Below the pieces are notes generated by a model, which was given only the letters and a program-made list of their open reading frames with translations, did not search any database and was not told the DNA's origin. Below, piece by piece: positions 12,821 through 23,290 of a stretch of 64,000 nucleotides of DNA. Numbering within the stretch: position 1 is the stretch's first letter; every line of letters starts with the position of its first letter. Position numbers and translations under genes: made by a program. This DNA is from Drosophila persimilis (lineage: Eukaryota; Arthropoda; Insecta; Diptera; Drosophilidae), in the NCBI RefSeq assembly GCF_003286085.1, contig NW_020825288.1, positions 13,082,001-13,146,000 of the forward strand, read 5' to 3'.

Positions 12821-12831
12821 CGGTCACGCTG
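12821..12831 (+). promoter_or_regulatory. Motif 1-like core promoter element facing DppIII
   Basis: CGGTCACGCTG, one mismatch to YGGTCACACTR, at the right end of repeat copy B. Several GGTATATT-type units lie just upstream. The DppIII start codon is 545 bp downstream. Confidence 0.5.
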
Positions 12832-12880
12832 TTTGTCGGCATTTCATTTAGTTTTATTCAAATTTTAATTTTTTAAACAT

Positions 12881-13210
12881 TTACAAGGTTAGTACGCACG
12901 CAATTTGAGGAATTTTGTTTGGTTTTTGTTCTTTTTTGTTGGCTGAAAGCCTCAGTACTGCTTTACAATTGACTAACCAAGTAGTTTCGGCATTGAGTGA
13001 CCTCCACTCCGTGGTATCCATTCCATCCTCATTTTTCATGCAGGAGCCCCATTTGCTCCATATTTTTTCGGGCTCAATTTGTGGAAATTTTCGGTGTAGA
13101 TGTACGTGAATACTGTTAAATAATACATGTGTATCAGGTCTCCGCATGAATGCCACATCTGCAGATATGGGCGACCCCCGCAAGAACGCAAGAGAAAAGT
13201 GCACAATCAT
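12881..13210 (-). CDS. Unrecognised ORF antisense to the DppIII leader (possible gene remnant)
   Basis: The ATG at 13210 opens about 109 codons with ordinary globular composition: phrases such as RRPDTHVLFNSIHVHLHRKFP and EKIWSKWGSC. The frame stays open upstream to about 13240, where a plausible 3' splice site (TATCAG followed by GCC AAA TGG) occurs. So it could be a terminal exon or a decayed exon. A faint resemblance to the CT20/MRGBP family (hydrophobic-His pattern followed by IW-x2-L/W) is not enough to name it. It overlaps the presumed 5' UTR of DppIII on the other strand. It could equally be chance. Confidence 0.25.
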   Translation of the reverse strand: MIVHFSLAFLRGSPISADVAFMRRPDTHVLFNSIHVHLHRKFPQIEPEKIWSKWGSCMKNEDGMDTTEWRSLNAETTWLVNCKAVLRLSANKKEQKPNKIPQIACVLTL

Positions 13211-13375
13211 CAAGTTTTCATGTTCTTTGTACCATTTGGCCTGATATCGAAATTAAAGTAGCATTTTACATTTTACAGCAGTAAGCCATACCCATGCCGC
13301 GTCCTGTAAACACATAGATTCCGCTCTCCACTCGACCGAGTCTTCTAAATTCGCAAAGTTCTGAAATTCAAAGTC

Positions 13376-15953
13376 ATGTTCTTGCTGCAAAGAATTCAGA
13401 GGTCTCGTCCACAACTGAACAGACTTTGCCACATACGTATCCGTGCCGGCAGCAGTCTCAGCCTTACGCTAAACGCCCCCAGCATCGTCAGAGGTGCCGG
13501 TGCAGACCCCAGAAACATTGTTAGACCCGCGACACAGTTGATTCGCTACAGGTATTCCGCAGGTTTAAAGGTATATTATCAGATCTAGATAAATGTCATT
13601 GTGGTTTCCTATCTTTACAGTTCGAGTGCAAATATTCCACAACCCGCTGAGATGCCAAGCAAAACGTCGCACTTTGTGTTGCCAAATACGCAGCCTATTG
13701 CCGATTTGGAGTGCAAGAATGCCTTTGAGAATCTGACAGACAAGGAGAAGCTCTATGCCCACTACTTCAGCAAGGCGTCGTGGGATGGCGGACTCATTGC
13801 TCTCATCCAATCCAGTCCCGAGGCGCCATTGATCTTCTCCCTGCTGCATCGCATCTTTGTGGCCGAGAAGCCGGAACAACTGAAAGCCAAGGCCTTGGCA
13901 GCTGGCGTCACTGAGGATGAGTTTACGGTAGGAAAAGCAAAGAAAGACTAACGAAAGGAGACTCAATATTCGATGTCCGAAATTTCAGGGCTTTCTAGTC
14001 TACGCTTGCGGCGTGTTCGCCAATGCCGGCAACTACAAGGGCATGGGTGATAGCAAGATCTTGCCAAATCTTTCCCCAGAAAAGTTCGAGGCAGTCGTAC
14101 GCGCTTCGGGTGCCTATGAGGCCAATCAGCGTGTGGCCAAGATCTACGAGAAAGTCAAGGGTCTAATTTATGCATTGGAATCACGTAATGAAATCCTTGG
14201 ATTCGCACCGAATGGCATTACCACCTACTGGTCGGACAACTGTACCAAGGAGGACTCGGATATAGTCAACTCCTGGCTGACATCGAAGCGCATCGAGCCG
14301 TACATGTGCCGCACCTTCAAAATCGTGGAGGAGGGCAAGACCATCTACGATATCAAGCTCGGATCGGTGGCCGACTCCGTTAAGGATGGCATTACGCTGC
14401 CGCTTGAGGAGTACAAGGGCAACAATTTCCGTGTCACCCGCGGCGACTACCGGAAGCTGCTGCAGCGCGTTAATCAGAATTTGCTGGAGGCCCAGAAGTA
14501 TGCGGCTAATGAGAATGAGGCCAAGATGATCGAGCACTATATCAAATCCTTTGAGGAGGGCTCTCTGGACGAGCATAAGGACGGTTCCAGGTGGTGGATC
14601 AAGGACAAGGGACCCGTCATTGAGACCTACATTGGTTTCATTGAGACGTACAGGGATCCGGCAGGTGGTCGCGCCGAATTCGAGGGTTTTGTCGCCATGG
14701 TCAATAAGGAGAGTTCGGCTAAGTTCACCGAGCTGGTCGATCGTGCCGAGCAGCTGTTGGAGTACCTGCCTTGGACAGAGCCATACGAGAAGGACTCGTA
14801 TCTGAAGCCCGACTTTACCTCGCTAGATGTTCTCACCTTTGCTGGCAGCGGAGTGCCAGCTGGCATCAACATACCAAACTGTAAGGAATTTATACATCCC
14901 AACTCCCAAAACGATATCACCATTAACCACGTTGCCATTTCCCCCCTTATAGATGACGAGATCCGCCAGGATGAGGGATTTAAGAATGTATCCTTGGGCA
15001 ATGTGCTAGCCAACATCAATCGCAAGGATCCCATTCCATTCCTCACCGAGGAGGACCAAACGTTGATGAAGGAGTACAAAGTGAAGGCCTTTGAAGTGCA
15101 AGTGGGTCTTCACGAGCTGCTGGGCCATGGCAGTGGCAAGCTGTTCCGCATCGATGAGAACGGGGCCTATAACTTCGACAAGGAGAGCACAAAGAACCTT
15201 ATCACGGGCGAACCCATCGCCAAGTGGTATCTGCCGGGTGAAACATACGACACGAAGTTCGGTGCCATCGGTTCCTCATACGAGGAATGCCGTGCGGAGG
15301 CTGTGGGTTTATATCTGTCCCTGCAGCGGGACATCTTGGAGATATTCGGCTTCAAGGATGCCGTCGAGCAGGACAACATCATCTACATCAACTGGCTAAG
15401 TCTCATCTGGAATGGCATGGGTGTGGCTCTGGAAATGTACAATCCCAAATCGAAGCAGTGGCTGCAGGCCCATTCTCGTGCTCGTTTTGTCATTATGAAA
15501 GTTCTGCTCGAGGCGGGCGAGGGTCTGGTAACCGTCGAAGAAACGGAAAAGGGCAAGGATCTGTTGCTCACGGTGGACCGCAGCAAGATCGAAACCGTCG
15601 GCAAGAAGGCCCTGGGTGATTTCCTCACCAAACTCCAGGTGTACAAGTCCACGGCCGACATCGAAACGGCCACGAAAATGTACGAACACTACTCAGAGGT
15701 TAACGACAGTGGTTCGCATCCTTGGGCCCAGTGGCGCGATATATGTCTGGCCCACAAGAAGCCACGCATGATCCTCGTCCAAGCCAATACTGAAGTCAAG
15801 GACAAGAAGGTGGAGCTGAAGACGTACGAGGCCAGCCACGAGGGCTACATTCAGTCCTGGGTAGAGCGCTACCCCACCACGGACGTTGACGATCTGTTGG
15901 ACCAAATTGTTGAGCAGGACAAACAATACTTTCCAACTGCATTTTCAAAATAG
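13376..15953 (+). CDS. DppIII: Dipeptidyl peptidase III (M49 zinc exopeptidase)
   Basis: Cleaves dipeptides from the N-termini of short peptides; human DPP3 also binds KEAP1. Four exons: 13376-13551, 13621-13927, 13989-14880 and 14953-15953, giving 791 residues. The M49 zinc motif HELLGH is at about residues 512-517 and the second ligand motif EECRAE at about 569-574. The block [15 protein letters not shown] forms only after removing the 72-bp intron 14881-14952, which itself has no in-frame stop. Exon 1 adds an Arg/Ser-rich, acid-poor leader of about 59 residues that looks like a mitochondrial presequence. The usual cytosolic form would start at the ATG at 13652 (MPSKTSHF), which aligns with human DPP3. 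A second donor at 13571 would shift frame and meet a stop. Confidence 0.96.
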
Positions 15954-16527
15954 GAAACATCATATAATCGATCGTTAATATTATAAATTCATCAACTTTT
16001 AGTATTTGGAAAAAACCAATTAAACTTTTAGTCATTTGATGACTTGAAAAAGTGTCTTTATTATTTAGTAACAAGTGGGCAAGCCCGAGGGAAACAAGTC
16101 CGACAATTTGAAGTTGACAGGTGGTGCCGCCCGATGATCAGGACGGAAGCCCATAAGTGCATCATGATTCAGGAGGGGATACTATAGAAGAAAAAGGTCG
16201 CAAGGGCTGCCATTGGCCAGCTTATTGCGAATTTAAAGAATTCTTAAGTTGACGAATTTCCGGCGTTCTTCTGCAAGGGGTATGACTATGAAAAGGTGGC
16301 GTTAGATCGAAACCTGTCATTCAGCCCGATGCGCATACAAGGACCTGTCGCGATTGAAAATATAAACAAAACGAATTACCTTATATTACTGCACGTTAAC
16401 CACACAGCGGATCACAAATCTAAGTAAGCGATCGTTGATCTCAGCTGGCTCGACGCCTTCACTTATATTTTGTATTAATAATTTTTGTTTCTCTTTCTCG
16501 CGTTTGTTGTTATCGTTACCGTCAACC
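15954..16527. other. DppIII 3' UTR and MNS1-like gene leader
   Basis: No coding region seen. The stretch from 15954 to about 16080 is AT-rich with AATTAAA-type polyadenylation sequence near 16018-16024. The rest presumably contains the promoter and leader of the next gene. No repeat of the Motif 1 family recognised here, unlike most other gene boundaries in the window. Confidence 0.5.
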
Positions 16528-18026
16528 ATGACGACCGGCAGAGGTGACCAACAACCGAAATCGGCCAACGATGAGTTGCCAGCAATTTTCATATGCGGAA
16601 AACCTAAATTTATTGTTCCTGGCGAGGTACCGAAGGCTCACGACTTTCACAGTCGAATTTATGCAAGCAATATGATGGCCGATCTGGATGATTTGAAGAG
16701 AAGCGTCGCTCTGTCCAAGGAGAATCCCATCCACCGTGATAACTTCGAAAAGAGGGCCATTTCGCAGGAGCTGATGGAAATGAAGCGAGCAGAATTTGTG
16801 GAGATGAAGCGGCGTCAACAGCTCCGCAACGATAGCGAGGCATTGCGCATGCTGGAGGAGCAGCTGCGATCGGCTGCCATTGCGAAAGATCTGTCAGAGC
16901 GCATGTCGGAGCAGTGCCGGTCGCGCGCTCTGGCAGTGAGAGCCAAGGCCATGGGACAGGAGAGAGCCGCCTTGGAGCTCATGGAGTTGGCCCAAGAGGA
17001 CGACAAAATATTGGCCCAGAAGGAGGAGCAGCGAAAGCTACGCGAGTCTCTCGCTCGCCAAATAGAAGAGAACCGACTGCGCCGTCAGCAGGAGGCCGCA
17101 GAGAAATTTTCCCAGCGTGAGCTCAACAATGCCAGGCAGAAGCAAATCGAGGAGGAGGACCGAGTAGAGCAAGAGGAGAGGAATCGTCAGAAGGCTCTGG
17201 ATCGCCTGAAAACTCTTCAGTTTATGCAAGAAAAAAAGGAATACAGAGATATGGAAAAGGCTCGGGCCAGGGAAGAACTGAAAAAGCTGCTCCAGACGCA
17301 GTCCGAAGTTGAGGACAGAAAGAACAAACTCGAAGAGGATAGAGTGCAGCTTATGCGCAAGCAGGAGGAGATTAGTACACGCATTGGTCAGCAGCTCTTC
17401 CAAGTGGAGGTAAGTGCCCCAAGTCTTCGCTCCAGCTTCTCTCACACATTGAGATTACTTTTTTGTTCTCGTAGAACGCAAAACAAATTAGAGACCTCCA
17501 GCTATTGGATCTACTAGAGGCCGAGTACAAGGCCAAGGCGGACCTACGTTTTCGCCAAGATGTACAGGAGAAGACAATGTCGCGGGATCGTACGAAACAG
17601 GAAATGGATTTGTACCGCATGGAAATGCAACAACGAAAAATGGATGAGCTGCAGATGAAGCGGGATGAAATTTCCGCCCGCAGACAGGAACTTCCCAATC
17701 AGAATGAGGAGACCGAAAGAGAGGAACAACTGGAGGCGTACCGAAAGCGAAAGGCGCACGGTGCTATGCTCCTCTCGATGATTGAAGACAACCATGTGAG
17801 GCGGGCGGAGGCCACAGCCGAACATCTTCAATACTTTAATCTGAAAAAGAAGTCAGACGCCGAACGGCACGCCTTTGAGGAGAGCGAGCGTCTCCGTATG
17901 CTGTCCGCCGTGCCGAAAACAGTTCTTCCCTATCTGCCCAAAAATGTCTTGTCCAAGGCAGAGCATGAGTATTTCGGCCTATCAAACGAGCAGCAGCAGC
18001 GCCGGCTGGGAAGCGGAGATTGCTAG
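16528..18026 (+). CDS. MNS1-like coiled-coil axonemal protein (TPH domain)
   Basis: Two exons, 16528-17409 and 17475-18026, encode 477 residues; human MNS1 has about 495. From about residue 90 the protein is almost continuous charged coiled coil (Glu/Arg/Lys/Gln), as in the trichohyalin-plectin-homology family. The best anchors to MNS1 are the segment LRMLEEQLRSAAIAKDLSE, paralleling LRELEQKLKAAYVNKERAA, and the C-terminal EESERLRMLSAVPKTVLPYLPK. The latter parallels EEERLKLLKEHATNLLGYLPK in human. MNS1 is a microtubule inner protein of ciliary and flagellar axonemes, so testis and sensory-neuron expression is expected. The ATG at 16528 (CAACCATG) is chosen over an upstream in-frame ATG at 16435 that would add a hydrophobic unlike-family extension. 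CFAP53 or another TPH protein is the alternative. Confidence 0.78.
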
Positions 18027-18650
18027 ATTGCGATTGGTTCACAATTTTGGCGCAAATCCAAATTGTAATCCTACAGGGGCAGTGTTATTTATAAGACGCA
18101 TAATTGAATTAATATACATATATCATTTTAGATGTAACAACACGCCCAACCGATTTTTCATAGGCTAAAAATTATATAAATATCGGTTATTTGCATTTTA
18201 TAATTATATAATTGATTTCAAAACAATAAATAAACCACAAAGCACAACATAATAATAATAATAATAAACATTCCATCCTTAGTTAATCATAGAAAAATGC
18301 TTGATGTATGTAGATGTGTTGAGCCGCATAAAATTCACGTTACCTATTAGATCCTATAGAAACTATACACCTTTGTTCCTTCTGCTTTGTAGATCGAATT
18401 ATTCCTTGCATAACCATTTGTGGTCTTATGCTCGGGTTATAGTTTTTTCAACCATTTGTATCAACTATTAGTTCTCTTCCTCTTCTTAAAATACTTGTAC
18501 TATCTCTATATGTAAATTTGAATGCATGTTTTGCCTTAACATATATGCCTTATATAAATATGTCCACACTCATAGCGGATATCTGTTGACCAGCAACAAT
18601 GACAAGGATTTATGCTTTGACTTTATTTGCCAAAACATTATTTTAGATAC
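18027..18650. other. Intergenic AT-rich DNA after the MNS1-like gene
   Basis: No gene seen. Contains polyadenylation-type AATAAA around 18226-18231 and a short ATA/ATAATA tract at 18250-18268. It grades into the dispersed repeats. Confidence 0.5.
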
Positions 18651-19505
18651 AATACAATAAAATTGAGTATTTCAAATAAACATATATTATATCGAATTGA
18701 TGCATCAATCGGGAAAAAATATGTGTTCTCTGCTGATTTTCTTAGCTAGGCTAGCATTATTAAACCGAATATCAAAATCAAGGAACTTGACTTCCGACCA
18801 AAAAAATTATAAATTTTAAAGAATTTTAGCGCATTTTAGCTAAAAGATATCATGGTATTTATTTGTAAGTGAACAGGAAGGATTTGGATGAATCTACAGG
18901 AACAATTTTACAAACAATAATTTTTCCGCGGTTCAACGTTTTATTAGAGGGGGTTTTAGTGGGCTAAGTTTATTTTTGTCATCAGTATATTTACGGTATA
19001 ACAATTTAGATCTATTAAATTTCATTTTCAACGGTATATAGATATCCCACAAAAGCAAGTATTTAGAAAAGGCCAGTTAAGTAAAAAATTGATTCATCAA
19101 TCGTATAAAATTATGTGGGCATTGCTAAATGTTCTATATAGTTTGTAATATTCGACGGAAGATCAAAATCGAGGAATGTGAATAATTCCTCTGTATATTT
19201 TGAAAATGAGACCGTATATTTTGGTATTTATTTGAATCGGGTATGAATCGGCAATAACCGGTTCACAACAATGAGACTCAATCCATACACAATGTTGCGG
19301 GAAACATTAACTTGTAAACCGTTTTTTATTCCAAATACAATACATAAAATTAATTAAAAGTAGTTAATTTTGTAGAAATTGTAAACATCGATGGGATGAT
19401 TCTATAGCTCTATATAGCTTGTAATATTCGACAGGAGATATTTATGGCAATACCCGGTTCACAACAAATGAGTCCCATTCCATACGCAAACATGTTGCTA
19501 ATTCC

Positions 19506-19800
19506 ATGATCAGATACCCTGGGGGAAGTGGATGTTATAGAACTGAGAAAATGTTTGTCATCCCGGGCTCCAATTAATGCAGAAACTAGTCAGTCTCTGG
19601 TTTCAACGATATTTTGCAGTTCATCGTCTGTCTACAGAGACCAAGAACTGGGACTGGGATCAGGATTTATATACAAACACCTAATCAAATGCATGAATAG
19701 ACCAGAAAAATGCAGTCTAAAACAAGGCCTTTATTATTTCCATTTGAAAGCAGCTTGAAAAACACTTTCCTTATATAATATTTACGAAATAGGGTATACA
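19506..19800 (+). repeat. Second dispersed repeat unit R2, copy 1
   Basis: Starts around TACCCTGGGGGAAGTGGAT and includes TTATAGAACTGAGA, TGTTTGTCATC, AAACTAGTCAGTCTCTG, ACAGAGACCAAGAA and CTAATCAAATGCATGAAT. The same ordered phrases recur at 26862-27120 and 36660-36930. In each case the unit lies inside or beside the Motif 1-ended repeat, so the two may be parts of one longer element. Confidence 0.65.
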
Positions 19801-20118
19801 AATTCCCATACCCTGGTCGACAACAAATGAGTCTGCAAATACCAGCGACATTGCAACTGTTTTTTTGTTGAACCCTGTTCTAGGTAAAAAACAATAAAAC
19901 CAAGAAACATAAGCAATCCAATCTTGTAGAACATTTATTCATCAATGGAATAAAACTATGTGGACATGGCTGAGGGCTTTAGTTAGCCAGCATTATTCAA
20001 CGGAACATCAAAATTGAGAAATATGTATAATGGAACTTTAAGTCGTCAGTATATTTACGGTATATTTTTAAAGTAGTTGTTTCGGTATATTTCTGAGGGT
20101 CGGACCGTATAGCATATT

Positions 20119-20129
20119 GGGTCACACTA
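20119..20129 (+). promoter_or_regulatory. Motif 1-like core promoter element upstream of Atg13
   Basis: GGGTCACACTA differs from YGGTCACACTR only at the first base. GGTATATTT-type units lie at 20055-20110. The start codon at 20527 follows after a 400-bp leader that presumably begins close to this site. Confidence 0.5.
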
Positions 20130-20526
20130 GTTAATGGCGGACCGTAAAAAGTGGGAGTGATCTTTGTTGTTTGTGCGTCTAAACAAGAAATTGTACAATT
20201 GTTAAAGGGCGTTGCACCAATTATAGTGTTTTGGCGAAATGCTCGGGCAAGTGTTAATAATGCGGTGCATTGCATAGAACGCGAGGTGCGCGACAAAACG
20301 GCAAAAAAAAAACTGAAAATTCCACAAGCACGATTCTCATGAACACGCAGACAATACGCGGAAGCGTGAATAATAGAAAAGAAATAAAATACGAGGCAAC
20401 GGCGAACTTTGTACGCTGTTGCAGTGTGCTAGCCGAACCCGAGTGCAAGTGAGAACATACTGAAAATACACACATTAAAACCCCGAAAATAAGAAAAACG
20501 AGACGGAAACAAAGAAAAACTCAAAA

Positions 20527-22182
20527 ATGTCTGCTGCACAGCGTTTGAATGCCGCGGAGAAAGACCTGGAGAAGTTCATCAAATTTCTGGCGCTGAAGTC
20601 CACCCAGGTTGTGGTTCAGTCGCGTCTGGGCGAGAAGATCCAAACGCAATGCAATCCGTTGGCGGGCAATGACTGGTTCAACATTGTGGTTCAGGACCAT
20701 CCCGAAGTTATGGAAGAGACGAAGCGGGCGTTGGCCCTGAAGCCTAGCGAGAGCATTCTGCAGCGTCTGCCACTGTGTGTGGAGATATCGCTGAAGACAA
20801 CGGAGGGCGACCAGATGGTTCTGGAAGTGTGGTCTCTGGATCTGCTGCAACCAGCCGCTAATGGCACCACCGCGAATGGGGGCGCGACCAACGCTCGCGA
20901 CGACTCCAAGGCGGACATAAATGGTATAAATGGCGAGAGCCAGACGCTAAAGGCCTCCCACGCCATCTACAGCCGCATGGGCATAATGCTAAAGTCCCTC
21001 ATCTCCCTCACCCGGACCACGCCCGCATACAAGCTGTCGCGCCGCCAGTGCCCGGACTCGTACGGCATTTTCTACCGCATTTATGTGGATCGCCCGCAGG
21101 TCCATACGCTCGGCGAGGGACACAAGAATGTGAAGATTGGACAGCTGCACACGATTGTGGGCTCGCTGGTCATGTCTGTGGCGTATCGCACAAAGATGAC
21201 CATATCCCCGACGACGGCCCAGGCCCACCAGACGGAGAACAACATCATTATGCTCAAGTCGGATCATTTTCGACCAGCCACCGATGCCAGCTCACCAAAC
21301 ACCCAGCAGATACAGACCCACGCCACGGCCGTCGCGAAGAAGTTGGGATTGGGTGGGCTGAACGCAGCTCTGGGCTCTGGGGAGAGGCGATGCATTGATA
21401 TAGAGAAACCGCTGCGTCCGGGCGCCTTCACGGACATGGGCAAGCTGCGGCAGTACACCGAGGATGACTTTGTGCTGCCGGAGACGCCGCCGTTTGAGTG
21501 GCTGCTGCGGGGCCGACAGCGACACGAGAGCACTGGCAGCGGCTGCTCCATGGAGTCGCTGAACCGCCTGGACAATGTGGCCAGTGTCGTGAGCAACAAC
21601 ATGAACAACAACAACAACCATACGGCGAATAATTTCAACCACAGCCACAATCTCAACAACAACTCAACGGGCTTCAAAAGCTTCGAGAAGCAGCAGGCAA
21701 CAAATGGAGGAGCCAACTCATTTTCACCCATCAAGAGCCTGCTAATACCCGCCACCGCCTATCGCCACCATTCGGAGCCAGCGCTAGAGCCCCCCCCAGA
21801 CGACGACAATCTGCTGAAGGAGCTGCACTTTCCCTTCGCCTCGCCCACATCGCATGTCAACGATTTGGCCAAATTCTATCGAGAATGCTATCACGCCCCG
21901 CCCCTTCGAGGCCTCAACGAGCTGCAAGCGGAAATCTCCAGCTCGTCCAGCTCCACAACGCCCGCATCGAGCAGCTCTGTGGCCGCCTGCGGACCCACAG
22001 CAGCCGCCGCAGCGGTCGCCACCAGTGCAGCCGATGCCAGTGCCCTGGACGATCTATCGCGGCAGCTGGAGCAATTCGAGACATCGCTAGAGGATTACGA
22101 TAAGCTCGTCTCACAGTTCGGACTGACGGGCTCCTCATCGTCGGGCAGCCGCAGTAGCGGGGGACTGCAAATGAGCAACTGA
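20527..22182 (+). CDS. Atg13: Atg13, autophagy initiation scaffold
   Basis: Regulatory subunit of the Atg1/ULK1 kinase complex that starts autophagosome formation and is controlled by TOR. A single uninterrupted exon encodes 551 residues. The N-terminal HORMA domain spans roughly residues 10-230, with family blocks EKDLEKFIKFLALKSTQVVVQSR, split here by low conservation, then NDWFNIVVQD and PLCVEISLKTTEGD. The segment YSRMGIMLKSLISLTRTTPAYKL is the most typical Atg13 feature and is followed by the FYRIYVDRPQ strand. The C-terminal half is disordered, with Asn- and Ser-rich runs (MNNNNNH around residue 360) and a DDLSRQLEQFETSLEDYDKLV tail. The start codon context is AAAAATG, with AAAATG preceded by an A-rich leader. 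Confidence 0.95.
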   Translation: MSAAQRLNAAEKDLEKFIKFLALKSTQVVVQSRLGEKIQTQCNPLAGNDWFNIVVQDHPEVMEETKRALALKPSESILQRLPLCVEISLKTTEGDQMVLEVWSLDLLQPAANGTTANGGATNARDDSKADINGINGESQTLKASHAIYSRMGIMLKSLISLTRTTPAYKLSRRQCPDSYGIFYRIYVDRPQVHTLGEGHKNVKIGQLHTIVGSLVMSVAYRTKMTISPTTAQAHQTENNIIMLKSDHFRPATDASSPNTQQIQTHATAVAKKLGLGGLNAALGSGERRCIDIEKPLRPGAFTDMGKLRQYTEDDFVLPETPPFEWLLRGRQRHESTGSGCSMESLNRLDNVASVVSNNMNNNNNHTANNFNHSHNLNNNSTGFKSFEKQQATNGGANSFSPIKSLLIPATAYRHHSEPALEPPPDDDNLLKELHFPFASPTSHVNDLAKFYRECYHAPPLRGLNELQAEISSSSSSTTPASSSSVAACGPTAAAAAVATSAADASALDDLSRQLEQFETSLEDYDKLVSQFGLTGSSSSGSRSSGGLQMSN

Positions 22183-23257
22183 GTGTCAAGTCTGAGTGCG
22201 ACCGCCTGCGAGGGGAGTTTAATAAGTTGACCTATGCTAAGTTGCGTCATTAGTTAGACTCTATTTATGTATGCCATTGTGTTTAGTTGAATTGGTAGGC
22301 TGCTACGATAATATGCTGTGTAAATACTATGAATGTAGGCTCTGTAGGCTATAGTTCCCGTGTAAGTTGTACATAAGACGGCGGCAACAGCTCGTCAAGT
22401 GAGAGGAGAGCTCTTGTCACGTTTCAAAGTTAAGACCATAGCCACAAAACACACAGATGCACCGGCAGGGGCATATGGTATAGGTACATACTATATACAT
22501 ACATGTAGGGTAGTAACTTGGGCGTACACGTCGCTTGTTTGTTTGTTTCTTTGTTCAAGTGCCTTCTGCCTGCTTGTAAGTGAAATAATCATCCATGTGT
22601 ATATATATATAACTCTAGATAAGAGCGCAGTTAATGGGAAAGCTATAAAAAGCTATCCGTGCACACGCATAGATACCATCCATAAGGTTGAGTAGTATAG
22701 CTAAAGTATACCCTGCTTGACACAGATATGTATAGAGTGGCCTTCTGTTTGGAAGGTCTATGCAAATGCTTATGCACTTTGTAATCGGCAAATGTGTTGC
22801 CCCAAGACTTTAAGCATAAAGATATATTGCAACTATCGTTTGTACTTTGTAAATCAGTTAGTGTTTTGTATTTGAATTCATTTGTCTTTGATCTGTTATT
22901 TATTTATTGGTTTCCGAACTGCTCAAAATTTGCCTACACATGAGAATCGAAATTCAAGTAATATACTTACGCATTAGATTAATCAGTATGATTAATAAGA
23001 GAATAAGAAATTTATACATCTATATAAAATATAAACAAAGAATAAAAGCAATTGTTAATCGAAACACACAAATCAAAGCTCTATTTTGCTACAATTCAAT
23101 TATTTTCCAGTTGCAGCTATGTATGAAAGGAATTGGATTATCTAGAATTGGATATACAAGCATGTAAACACCTAAAGCATTCCACATCGGATCACACCTT
23201 TAAAATATTCCGGAGAAGGGGGTCATGTGATTTGATAAGCTCTCCCCACACCCCAAA

Positions 23258-23290
23258 GGGTTTGGGTTTTGGGTTGGGGTTGGGGTTGGG
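23258..23290 (+). repeat. G-tract repeat, quadruplex-capable
   Basis: Six runs of three or four G separated by TTT, TTTT and TT. A run of six C follows at 23295-23300. Visible directly in the sequence; any structural role is inference. Confidence 0.7.

Larger units (their letters stand above)
12503..12831. repeat. Dispersed AT-rich repeat, copy B (short complete copy)
   Basis: About 330 bp with inverted ends: CAGTGTGACCC at the left and CGGTCACGCTG at the right. Inside are AATATACCG at the left and a cluster of GGTATATT units at the right, plus the family core (GTCAAGTAGAAAATTGATTCAT; AATATTCCACGGAATATC). It lies alone between the divergent sip3 and DppIII genes. The inverted ends and small size look like a MITE, but no target-site duplication was verified. 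Confidence 0.75.
18651..20129 (+). repeat. Dispersed AT-rich repeat, copy C (several units in series)
   Basis: At least three partly decayed copies of the internal block: about 18650-18800, 19020-19250 and 19890-20129. They share GATTCATCAATCG, AATATTCGACGGAA and GGTATATTT phrases. A different repeat (unit R2) is inserted at 19506-19800. The right end terminates in GGGTCACACTA at 20119-20129, 397 bp upstream of the Atg13 start codon. Confidence 0.7.

Noticed and set aside
16435-16527. Upstream in-frame ATG extending the MNS1-like protein by 31 residues
   Set aside because: The extension is hydrophobic and unlike the family; the ATG at 16528 has the better context.
18651-20129. Assigning the AT-rich repeats to a named family (DINE-1/Helitron, SGM or P-like MITE)
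   Set aside because: No transposase trace, no confirmed target-site duplication and no consensus available from memory that I trust; left unnamed.
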